6,106 nt of DNA from Bacteroidales bacterium (lineage in GTDB: Bacteria > Bacteroidota > Bacteroidia > Bacteroidales > WCHB1-69): positions 1-6,106 of the forward strand of contig DUOL01000187.1 of the NCBI GenBank assembly GCA_012838875.1. Reading direction: 5' to 3'. The notes under the pieces were generated by a model. The model saw nothing but the letters and a program-made list of their open reading frames with translations, did no database searches and was not told the origin of the DNA. Positions 1-5,661 of this stretch are shown here, in pieces. The position numbers were made by a program, and so were the translations under genes. Within the stretch, counting starts at the first letter, position 1, and each line of letters starts with the position of its first letter.

Positions 1-883
1 CAATAAGACCAAGTCCAATAATCATTAGAGTTCCTAAATTAACAAATCTTTCTGCGGTCATTGTGCTGGCGATGGTGATACCAAGTAAAATGGTTACAAG
101 ACTTGCCAACTCATTTTGGGCGGCTAAGGAAAGTTTATTTAAAACACCGCATTCACGAATTAAATTACCGAACATTAAAAATCCGATAAGTGATAAAGAT
201 GAAGGTGCAATAATACCGGCAAAGAAAGTTACTACAATGGGGAAGAGAATAAGAACTACTTTAGGAACTTGTTTTGATTTGGATTCCATACGTATAAGTC
301 GCTCCTTACGAGTGGTCATTAGACGAATAATAGGCGGTTGAATAAGCGGAACTAATGCCATGTAAGAGTATGCGGCAACGGAAATAGGACCTAACAATTC
401 CGGAGCAAATCGTGCAGATACAAAAATAGACGTTGGTCCGTCAGCGGCACCGATAATACCGATAGAAGCGGCTTCTTTTAAATCGAAACCTAAGAGTGTA
501 GCCATTACTAGTGTGAAGAAAATACCGAATTGGGCAGCCGCTCCGAAAAAGAGCAAGTGTGGATTTCTGAAAAGCGGTGAGAAATCAATCATTGCTCCAA
601 TTGCGATAAAAATCAGCAGTGGAAACATCTCGTTGGCAATACCTGCTTCATATAGGACGGACAAAATTCCTTCTACGGCTTGTCCCGTAACGGGGTCTAT
701 CTGAGTAAGTGCTGACGTAAGCGGAATGTTAACTAAAATTGCTCCAAATCCCATAGGGAGGAGTAATGTCGGCTCAAACTCTTTAGCAATTGCTAAGTAA
801 ATGAGAGTAAGCCCGACAGCAATCATGACAAAATGTTGCCATGTAATAAATTGAAAAACGGGAAATAAATCATAAATGTTCAT
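1..883 (-). CDS. Sodium-translocating decarboxylase beta subunit (OadB/MmdB family), partial at its C-terminus
   Basis: This is the integral membrane subunit of a biotin-dependent Na+-pumping decarboxylase. In the family it decarboxylates carboxybiotin and couples CO2 release to Na+ export across the inner membrane. The gene starts at the ATG at 883 and stays open to the window edge, giving 294 complete codons; family members are roughly 380-430 residues, so about a fifth to a third is missing. Most of the protein is hydrophobic helices. The family signature GAADGPT lies at residues 145-151, and its Asp148 matches the essential Asp203 of the Klebsiella oxaloacetate decarboxylase beta subunit. 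Tyr174 in SYMALVP lies 26 residues later, the same spacing as Klebsiella Tyr229. The later conserved Asn/Ser region is outside the window. A 52-bp gap separates it from the upstream terC-like gene. Substrate identity (methylmalonyl-CoA rather than oxaloacetate) is inferred from the carboxyltransferase in the same operon. Confidence 0.95.
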   Translation of the reverse strand, partial: MNIYDLFPVFQFITWQHFVMIAVGLTLIYLAIAKEFEPTLLLPMGFGAILVNIPLTSALTQIDPVTGQAVEGILSVLYEAGIANEMFPLLIFIAIGAMIDFSPLFRNPHLLFFGAAAQFGIFFTLVMATLLGFDLKEAASIGIIGAADGPTSIFVSARFAPELLGPISVAAYSYMALVPLIQPPIIRLMTTRKERLIRMESKSKQVPKVVLILFPIVVTFFAGIIAPSSLSLIGFLMFGNLIRECGVLNKLSLAAQNELASLVTILLGITIASTMTAERFVNLGTLMIIGLGLI

Positions 884-935
884 ACTATCACTTTTTTATA
901 AATAAATAATTTTCACTATACATATTAAAATAAAA

Positions 936-2015
936 CTATTCTTGAGGAGCTTCAATCTCTTCGTTTTTCTCATTAAGATTTTCTACATTTTCGTCTTCGA
1001 CATTTTCATCTTTTCTCTCAGGAATCAAGACAGAAAAAACGATAGATAATAGTAAAGACCCTAGAATCACAGTTAACGACACCCACGAGTGGGAAGCGAA
1101 AAATCTATCCACAGCAGGAATGGCGGTTAGAAGCATTTTAGCTCCGATAAAGAAGAGGATAAAACTAACTCCGATTTTTAAGTATCTAAACATTTTCATA
1201 ATCCCTTTAAGAGCGAAGAATAGAGAAATAAGTCCCATAACGGCAAAAACGTTGGACGTAATAGCCAGGAAATTCTCTTCGGAGTGAGTCAATACATCTC
1301 GACTTCCTTCGTGAATTACTCCAATGATAGCAGGAATTGAATCAACGGCAAATAGGACGTCAGTTGAGCCTAACACCAATAAAACGAGGAATGAGTTAGT
1401 GATATGTCTTTTGCCGTCAATTTTATGAATAAATTGTTTTGCGTGTGGGTTTGGGTCAATAGGGAACAATTTTGATGCAAAACGATATAAAATGTTTGAA
1501 GTCGGATTGACTTGGTCTTCTTCTTTAGTAAAAGCCATCTTATATGCTGTCCATAATAAAATCAGACCGAAAATATAGATTATCCACTCAAAACGTTGAA
1601 CTAGTTCCATTCCGGCAACGATAAAGAGAATTCGGAGTACGATAGAGATTAGGATTCCTAATTTCAACAGGTGCGGTTGATTTTCTTCACTCACGCCCAT
1701 GAGAGAGAAAATCATAATAAAAACGAAGAGGTTATCTACGGAAAGAGAATATTCCGTTAAATAACCTGCTATAAACTTAACAAACATGACCGAAGAGGTT
1801 TTACTCACCTCCGGATCTACCCCAGGATTTTGAGGAAAGAAAAAGTAAAGAGAGACGCCGAACAGGAGAGAGATTGAAATCCAAAGTCCTGTCCATTTCA
1901 GTGCTGTTTTAACGCTTAACGTACCTTTTCGGTGGTCGGTTACATAAAAATCCACACAGAAAACCGTAATAAAAATAGTGATAAATACTATCCAGTAAAT
2001 TGTAATTGGCGACAT
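936..2015 (-). CDS. TerC/Alx-family integral membrane protein
   Basis: A 359-residue polytopic membrane protein with about nine hydrophobic segments. TerC-family proteins are linked to tellurium resistance and, in better studied cases (Alx, the Bacillus YceF/YkoY group), to manganese export or metal supply to exported enzymes. The two family hallmarks are visible: GYLTEYSLSVDNLFVF at 84-99 and STDVLFAVDSIPAI at 217-230, whose acidic residues in membrane helices are the presumed ion-binding sites. A third block, TSNVFAVMGL, is at 253-262. The loop between the second and third blocks (about residues 231-252) appears roughly ten residues longer than in common TerC proteins. The cytoplasmic-looking tail (about 333-359) is very acidic and holds a DENVE tandem duplication. 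The ATG at 2015 is 36 bp after the carboxyltransferase stop and the stop codon is TAG. Its place between two decarboxylase subunit genes suggests co-transcription; the transported ion cannot be read from the sequence. Confidence 0.92.
   Translation of the reverse strand: MSPITIYWIVFITIFITVFCVDFYVTDHRKGTLSVKTALKWTGLWISISLLFGVSLYFFFPQNPGVDPEVSKTSSVMFVKFIAGYLTEYSLSVDNLFVFIMIFSLMGVSEENQPHLLKLGILISIVLRILFIVAGMELVQRFEWIIYIFGLILLWTAYKMAFTKEEDQVNPTSNILYRFASKLFPIDPNPHAKQFIHKIDGKRHITNSFLVLLVLGSTDVLFAVDSIPAIIGVIHEGSRDVLTHSEENFLAITSNVFAVMGLISLFFALKGIMKMFRYLKIGVSFILFFIGAKMLLTAIPAVDRFFASHSWVSLTVILGSLLLSIVFSVLIPERKDENVEDENVENLNEKNEEIEAPQE
981..1010 (-). repeat. 15-bp tandem duplication in the terC tail
   Basis: Two adjacent 15-bp units (981-995 and 996-1010) differ at two positions and each encode Asp-Glu-Asn-Val-Glu, in the charged C-terminal tail of the TerC-like protein. 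This is an in-frame duplication that lengthens the acidic tail and does not disturb the membrane core. Confidence 0.7.
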
Positions 2016-2051
2016 GGTATAAAATATTTTAAACTATTTAAAATTAGAAAC

Positions 2052-3611
2052 TTATAATGGTAAATTATCATGTTTTTTAGGCGGATTTTCCAATCTTTTC
2101 GTTTGTAAAGATTGCAGTGCTTTAATAACACGATAACGCGTATTTCGTGGTTCGATAACATCGTCTATATAACCGTATTTTGCGGCGTTGTATGGATTAC
2201 AGAAGAGGTCGTTATACTCTTTCTTTTTCTCAGCGTAGGCTTCTGCTTGTTTTTCGGGGTCAGCATTAGCTTTAATTTCTTTAGAATAGAGAACTTCTAC
2301 CGCACCTTCGGCGCCCATTACGGCAATTTCGGCGGTAGGCCATGCATAATTAATATCTCCGCGAAGTTGTTTACAACTCATCACGATATGTGACCCTCCG
2401 TATGATTTGCGTAGTGTAACTGTTACCTTAGGCACGGTTGCTTCTCCGTAGGCATATAACATTTTCGCTCCCTGCACGATAATACCGCCGTACTCTTGTC
2501 CTGTTCCGGGTAAGAATCCGGGAACATCTACTAAAGTTACTAACGGAATATTGAAAGCGTCGCAGAAACGAACAAAGCGTGCGCCTTTACGCGAAGCATT
2601 AATATCGAGAACACCGGCTAAATATGAGGGTTGATTAGCTACGACGCCCACGGACATTCCTCCCATACGGGCAAAACCTATCACTAAGTTTTTAGCGTAG
2701 GCAGGGGCGACTTCCAAAAACTCACGATTATCAACAATGCCCAAAATTACATCTTTTACATCGTACGGCTTATTGGGGTTGTCAGGAATAATATCATTAA
2801 GTTTATTGTCATATCTTTCTATTGGGTCATTATTAGGCATTTCCGGAGCTGTCTCCATATTATTAGAGGGCAAGTAGCTTAACAATCGTCTGATAGTTGC
2901 CAAGCCTTCTTTTTCGTTTTCTGCCACGAAATGAGCTACTCCGGAACGGGTAGAGTGAACTTCGGCTCCTCCTAACGATTCCGTTGTAACATCTTCGCCG
3001 GTAACTGTCTTAACAACCTTTGGTCCCGTTAAAAACATATAGCTACTATTTTTCGCCATCATTATAAAGTCGGTAAGAGCAGGCGAATAGACAGCACCGC
3101 CGGCACAAGGACCAAAAATAACGGAGATTTGAGGAACTACGCCGGATGCTAATATATTTCTTTGAAAAATTGACGCATAACCGGCTAAACTATTCACTCC
3201 TTCTTGAATACGTGCGCCTCCGGAGTCATTAATTCCTATGACGGGAGCGCCCATCTTCATAGCCAAATCAAGGACATTACATATTTTCAGAGCATTCGTT
3301 TCCGATAAAGAGCCGCCGAAAACCGTAAAATCTTGGGCAAAAACATACACTAAACGACCGTCAATTGTGCCGTATCCGGTAACAACACCGTCAGAAAGGT
3401 AGGATTCCTTTTCCATACCGAAATTAGTACTGCGGTGCGTTACAAACATACCGAACTCTTCAAAACTTCCTTCATCAAGAAGCATTGCAACACGTTCGCG
3501 TGCTGTATATTTACCTTGTGAATGTTGTTTCTCAATACGCTTTTCTCCTCCTCCAAGTCGTGCTTCCACCCTGCGATCCAACAATTCTTTTATCTTATCT
3601 TGCATTGCCAT
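2052..3611 (-). CDS. mmdA: Acyl-CoA carboxyltransferase, probably methylmalonyl-CoA decarboxylase alpha subunit
   Basis: A 519-residue cytoplasmic carboxyltransferase of the MmdA/PccB family, full length for the family. In the decarboxylase complex it transfers the carboxyl group of (S)-methylmalonyl-CoA to biotin on the carrier protein, releasing propionyl-CoA. The N-terminal crotonase-like half has INDSGGARIQEG at 127-138 and the oxyanion-hole loop GPCAGGAVYSP at 167-177. The C-terminal half has DVPGFLPGTGQEYGG at 362-376, the second oxyanion segment RKSYGGSHIVM at 401-411, and GDINYAWPTAEIAVMG at 418-433, whose Asp419 lies in the region that sets acyl-CoA choice in Streptomyces PccB. The tail PPKKHDNLPL is typical. 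Two in-frame ATGs lie at 3611 and 3605; the first is used here and there is no Shine-Dalgarno to decide. Sequence alone hardly separates MmdA from PccB; the neighbouring pump subunits and the lack of a biotin carboxylase favour MmdA. Confidence 0.93.
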   Translation of the reverse strand: MAMQDKIKELLDRRVEARLGGGEKRIEKQHSQGKYTARERVAMLLDEGSFEEFGMFVTHRSTNFGMEKESYLSDGVVTGYGTIDGRLVYVFAQDFTVFGGSLSETNALKICNVLDLAMKMGAPVIGINDSGGARIQEGVNSLAGYASIFQRNILASGVVPQISVIFGPCAGGAVYSPALTDFIMMAKNSSYMFLTGPKVVKTVTGEDVTTESLGGAEVHSTRSGVAHFVAENEKEGLATIRRLLSYLPSNNMETAPEMPNNDPIERYDNKLNDIIPDNPNKPYDVKDVILGIVDNREFLEVAPAYAKNLVIGFARMGGMSVGVVANQPSYLAGVLDINASRKGARFVRFCDAFNIPLVTLVDVPGFLPGTGQEYGGIIVQGAKMLYAYGEATVPKVTVTLRKSYGGSHIVMSCKQLRGDINYAWPTAEIAVMGAEGAVEVLYSKEIKANADPEKQAEAYAEKKKEYNDLFCNPYNAAKYGYIDDVIEPRNTRYRVIKALQSLQTKRLENPPKKHDNLPL

Positions 3612-3652
3612 TTTTATTTTTTTTAATCGTTACTTATATATAAAAAGTTAAA

Positions 3653-4051
3653 TTATAAATCTATCACCATTAAAACATCCCCTTCCACAACACTATCCCC
3701 CTTATTTACATTAATGCTACTGATAGTACCTGCTTTTTCAGAAACTAGGTTATTTTCCATTTTCATTGCGTCAATAACCAGCAATTTTTGACCGACCGCA
3801 ACTTTTTGACCGACTTGTACGCACATTTCAAAAATAGTTCCCGGCAGAGGAGACTTAACGGCAAAACCTTCGCCTGTTGACGCTGCGGGTGGTGTAGGCG
3901 CTGTGGGCTGGGCAACAACAACTTCGGGGGCGGGAGGTGGTGTAATAGGAGCTTGCGTGGGAGTAACGTCCGTGACGGCAGAAACTCCATTAACATCTTC
4001 TACAACAACGTGATAACTTGTTCCATTAACTTTGATGCGATATTCTTTCAT
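3653..4051 (-). CDS. Biotin carboxyl carrier protein (decarboxylase gamma subunit)
   Basis: A 132-residue biotin/lipoyl-attachment protein that carries the carboxyl group between the carboxyltransferase and the membrane beta subunit. The C-terminal biotinyl domain (about 63-132) has the canonical AMKM motif at 95-98, making Lys97 the biotinylated residue; SPLPGTI at 67-73 and VNKGDSVVEGDVL at 115-127 are the usual conserved turns. The N-terminus (MKEYRIKVNG) resembles that of other decarboxylase gamma subunits. Between them, residues about 30-59 form a Pro/Ala/Thr-rich flexible linker of the type that lets the biotin arm swing between active sites. The gene starts 34 bp after the OadG-like gene and ends 41 bp before the carboxyltransferase. 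The lack of an attached biotin carboxylase domain and the short length match the separate MmdC-type carrier. Confidence 0.95.
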   Translation of the reverse strand: MKEYRIKVNGTSYHVVVEDVNGVSAVTDVTPTQAPITPPPAPEVVVAQPTAPTPPAASTGEGFAVKSPLPGTIFEMCVQVGQKVAVGQKLLVIDAMKMENNLVSEKAGTISSINVNKGDSVVEGDVLMVIDL

Positions 4052-4085
4052 AACGTTTTTAAATTATATTTATAAGATTATATAT

Positions 4086-4514
4086 TTATTGAACTCTATT
4101 TGGCATTTTTTTCATAGCAAAAATCTTATTTGCCCAAGCATGACTCTGCTTCGTTTTGTCTAAGCGAAATCCTGTCTGCTCTACTTCGTGAACCCCTTGC
4201 TCGTGTTCACACTCATAATGATAAATAGCCATCGCAATGGCTGCAACGATTTCTTCATTTTTATCTTTCATATTATTGAAATTTATAGATTGTTTTATAT
4301 TTTCTTTTGAAATGTGGGAATGGGGGGCTTTACGCTTTTTCGCCTTGGTAATAAAATAAATAAGCAAAACGACACTAAAAAGCAGAACCAAAGATATCGT
4401 TTTGCCATGCTCAAACGATGTCCCTGTTTCACAATAAGCGGTTAAGAAAAAAGTCGAAAATAAAATAGTAATGGAAGGTTTTAATAATCTCTCCTTATTT
4501 TTCAAGACAACCAT
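4086..4514 (-). CDS. OadG-like small membrane subunit of the sodium-pump decarboxylase
   Basis: A 142-residue protein that is probably the delta/gamma-type (OadG) subunit, which in the family anchors and assembles the complex. A hydrophobic stretch at 13-28 looks like a signal peptide or first membrane helix, followed by a short polar segment, a clear membrane helix at about 39-57, and the basic stop-transfer TKAKKRK at 56-62. The C-terminal cytoplasmic part contains NEEIVAAIAMAIYHY at 86-100, resembling the EE-AAIAMA block of Bacteroidetes OadG proteins. His99, Cys102, His104 and His109 cluster closely, recalling the zinc-binding C-terminus of Klebsiella OadG. It is the first gene of the operon, with a TATCTTTG promoter element about 50 bp upstream of its ATG. 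OadG sequences are poorly conserved; the assignment rests on topology, the C-terminal block and operon position. Confidence 0.78.
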   Translation of the reverse strand: MVVLKNKERLLKPSITILFSTFFLTAYCETGTSFEHGKTISLVLLFSVVLLIYFITKAKKRKAPHSHISKENIKQSINFNNMKDKNEEIVAAIAMAIYHYECEHEQGVHEVEQTGFRLDKTKQSHAWANKIFAMKKMPNRVQ

Positions 4515-4548
4515 TTAGAAATCAACAATTTAAACAATAATTCCCATT

Positions 4549-4559
4549 CAACTTAGTTG
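4549..4559. promoter_or_regulatory. Small palindrome at the probable leftward start site
   Basis: CAACTTAGTTG is an inverted repeat of two 5-bp arms around one base. It lies just downstream of the leftward -7 element, about where transcription should begin, so it could be an operator or a 5'-end structure. It is short enough to occur by chance. Confidence 0.3.
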
Positions 4560-4562
4560 GTG

Positions 4563-4570
4563 CAAAGATA
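4563..4570 (-). promoter_or_regulatory. Bacteroidetes-type -7 element for the decarboxylase operon
   Basis: Read on the minus strand this is TATCTTTG, an exact match to the TAnnTTTG consensus of the Bacteroidetes primary sigma factor. It sits about 50 bp upstream of the OadG-like ATG, giving an untranslated leader of roughly 40 bases. The -33 position reads TTTT and not TTTG, so that half is weak. No comparable element was found in the short gaps inside the operon, which supports a single transcript. Confidence 0.65.
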
Positions 4571-4700
4571 ATGAAATAAAACGATAAAAAAAATGTTTTC
4601 TGTTTCAACTTCTACTTTTATTATTTATCAAAATATCAATCTGTTAACAATCAAACAATTATAAAAAGAGATTCTGTTTTTCAGACAAACATACTGTAAC

Positions 4701-4718
4701 TTTTAACGTTTTTTAACG
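4701..4718. repeat. 10-bp-phased direct repeat TTTTAACG
   Basis: Two identical 8-bp copies at 4701-4708 and 4711-4718 start exactly 10 bp apart, one helical turn, so both would face the same side of the DNA. They end about 45 bp upstream of the rightward -33 element. A regulator site is possible but unproven. Confidence 0.35.
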
Positions 4719-4762
4719 CTTTTCGAGATAGTAAGGTGTTGTTTCTATATTTTAAAAATAAT

Positions 4763-4792
4763 TTTGTGCAATAATGAATTTTAATATCTTTG
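4763..4792 (+). promoter_or_regulatory. Bacteroidetes-type promoter for the small ORF/HAD operon
   Basis: TTTG at 4763-4766 and TATCTTTG at 4785-4792 are separated by 18 bp and match the Bacteroidetes -33 (TTTG) and -7 (TAnnTTTG) consensus. The start of transcription is expected around 4796-4800, leaving only some 11-15 bases before the ATG at 4811. The -7 octamer is identical to that of the opposing leftward promoter. Confidence 0.75.
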
Positions 4793-4810
4793 CTTTTTAG
4801 ATATTGAAAG

Positions 4811-4951
4811 ATGAACGGTAAATATCAATTAACGCACGCACTTCAAAGACTGTATCTTAACTATTATGCTGACTTTATTTATTTTTGCTTCCAACGGTCT
4901 AAAAGTTATCAAAAAATGCAATCTAAATTTCCAAAATCCTACAACTTATGA
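4811..4951 (+). CDS. Small basic, aromatic-rich protein of unknown function (46 aa), overlapping the HAD gene
   Basis: I do not recognise this gene. The 46-codon ORF opens with ATG at 4811, six bases after an in-frame TGA at 4805-4807, and closes with TGA at 4949-4951. The product has seven Tyr, four Phe, seven Lys/Arg and a single Asp, so it is strongly cationic, with the hydrophobic patch ADFIYFCF at 20-27; it has no clear signal peptide. Three context clues favour a real gene: it starts about 20 bp after a strong promoter match, it is preceded by GAAAG, and its stop overlaps the HAD start as ATGA, the usual arrangement for translational coupling. It may be a leader peptide that governs HAD translation, or a small protein acting in its own right. 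It could still be a chance ORF in a long leader. Confidence 0.5.
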   Translation: MNGKYQLTHALQRLYLNYYADFIYFCFQRSKSYQKMQSKFPKSYNL

Positions 4952-5646
4952 AAAATCAATGTAAAGTAATTGGTTTTGATGCCGATGACACGTTATGGGA
5001 AAATCAAATTTATTATGATGAGATAGCTCAACAATTTTTCGAATTAGTAAGTGATTATGTTACGCCTTCTGTTGCCGAAAGAGAGCTTTATAAAACGGAA
5101 ATGTTGAACATGGAAATCTATGGCTACGGAGCACGGGCTTTTATACTCTCTATTATTGAAACAGCACTTCGTATAACCAACAATCAAATTGAAGGTACTG
5201 TAATTGCTCAAATTGTAGAATTATGTAAGAATTTATTGAATAAGCCCGTTGTTCTTTTAGAAGGCATTGAGGAGATTTTAGAAATTTTGAGTCGAACTCC
5301 TTACACTCTCATATTGGTTACTAAAGGAGATTTGTTAGATCAAGAAAGGAAATTAAAGAGGTCAAATATTGAACAGTATTTTCATCACATTGAGATAGTT
5401 AGCGATAAACAGGAAGAGGACTATGTAAAATTACTACGGAGAATTAACATTGCTCCCGAAAATTTTATGATGGTTGGAAATTCATTAAAGTCTGACGTTT
5501 TACCTATTATTAGATTAGGGGGCTACGGCGTCCACATTCCTTATCATACCACTTGGGAGCACGAAAAAACAGAAATTAATGAAAAATTAGAACGTTTTTG
5601 GGAGATTAAACATATTATTCAATTAAAAGAGATTCTATCTTTATAA
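4948..5646 (+). CDS. HAD-superfamily hydrolase
   Basis: A 232-residue cytoplasmic haloacid-dehalogenase-fold hydrolase, normal length for a member with a helical C1 cap. Motif I is DADDTLW at 11-17, with Asp11 the nucleophile and Asp13 the acid/base; the DxD pattern points to phosphatase rather than dehalogenase activity. Helices at about 20-110 form the cap. Motif II is LVTKG at 123-127 (Thr125), motif III is probably Lys154 in VSDKQEEDY, and motif IV is MVGNSLKSDVLP at 175-186, with Asn178 where many HADs have Asp and Asp183 as a metal ligand. The following HIPYHTTWEHE (196-206) is typical of a subgroup with DDTLW and GNSLKSD motifs. The start at 4948 puts motif I at the expected distance from the N-terminus and overlaps the preceding small ORF by four bases. 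The substrate is unknown. Confidence 0.93.
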   Translation: MKNQCKVIGFDADDTLWENQIYYDEIAQQFFELVSDYVTPSVAERELYKTEMLNMEIYGYGARAFILSIIETALRITNNQIEGTVIAQIVELCKNLLNKPVVLLEGIEEILEILSRTPYTLILVTKGDLLDQERKLKRSNIEQYFHHIEIVSDKQEEDYVKLLRRINIAPENFMMVGNSLKSDVLPIIRLGGYGVHIPYHTTWEHEKTEINEKLERFWEIKHIIQLKEILSL

Positions 5647-5661
5647 AAACATTTGTTTAAA

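Larger units (their letters stand above)
4515..4810. promoter_or_regulatory. Divergent intergenic promoter region
   Basis: This AT-rich gap separates the leftward decarboxylase operon from the rightward small ORF/HAD operon. Besides the two promoters, the palindrome and the direct repeat listed separately, it holds the perfect 8-bp palindrome TGTTAACA at 4642-4649. I see no RNA gene, riboswitch fold or coding sequence in it. With both transcription units starting here, any regulator bound in the middle could affect both. Confidence 0.75.

Noticed and set aside
63..704. Two plus-strand ORFs of 92 and 63 codons
   Set aside because: They lie entirely antisense to the oadB-like gene, whose conserved motifs are clear, and their products have no recognisable domain.
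2112..2393. Plus-strand ORF of 93 codons
   Set aside because: It is antisense to the conserved C-terminal half of the carboxyltransferase, and its Phe/Val-rich product looks like a complement-strand artefact.
2052..3611. Carboxyltransferase as the beta subunit of propionyl-CoA carboxylase
   Set aside because: It cannot be fully excluded by sequence, but no biotin carboxylase is present and the operon encodes Na+-pump beta, carrier and OadG-like subunits, so the decarboxylase reading is preferred.
3763..3996. Minus-strand ORF of 77 codons inside the biotin carrier gene
   Set aside because: It is a frame-shifted reading of the carrier gene; its Leu/Pro/His-rich composition comes from the Pro/Ala-rich linker codons.
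4086..4514. OadG-like protein as a lipoprotein (LTAYC at residues 24-28)
   Set aside because: The residue before Cys is Tyr, which does not fit a lipobox; a signal peptide or membrane helix is more plausible.
5647..5661. Possible separate promoter for the secreted repeat protein (CATTTG at 5650-5655)
   Set aside because: The match lacks the leading TA and lies only six bases from the ATG, leaving no room for a transcription start; read-through from the HAD gene is more likely.
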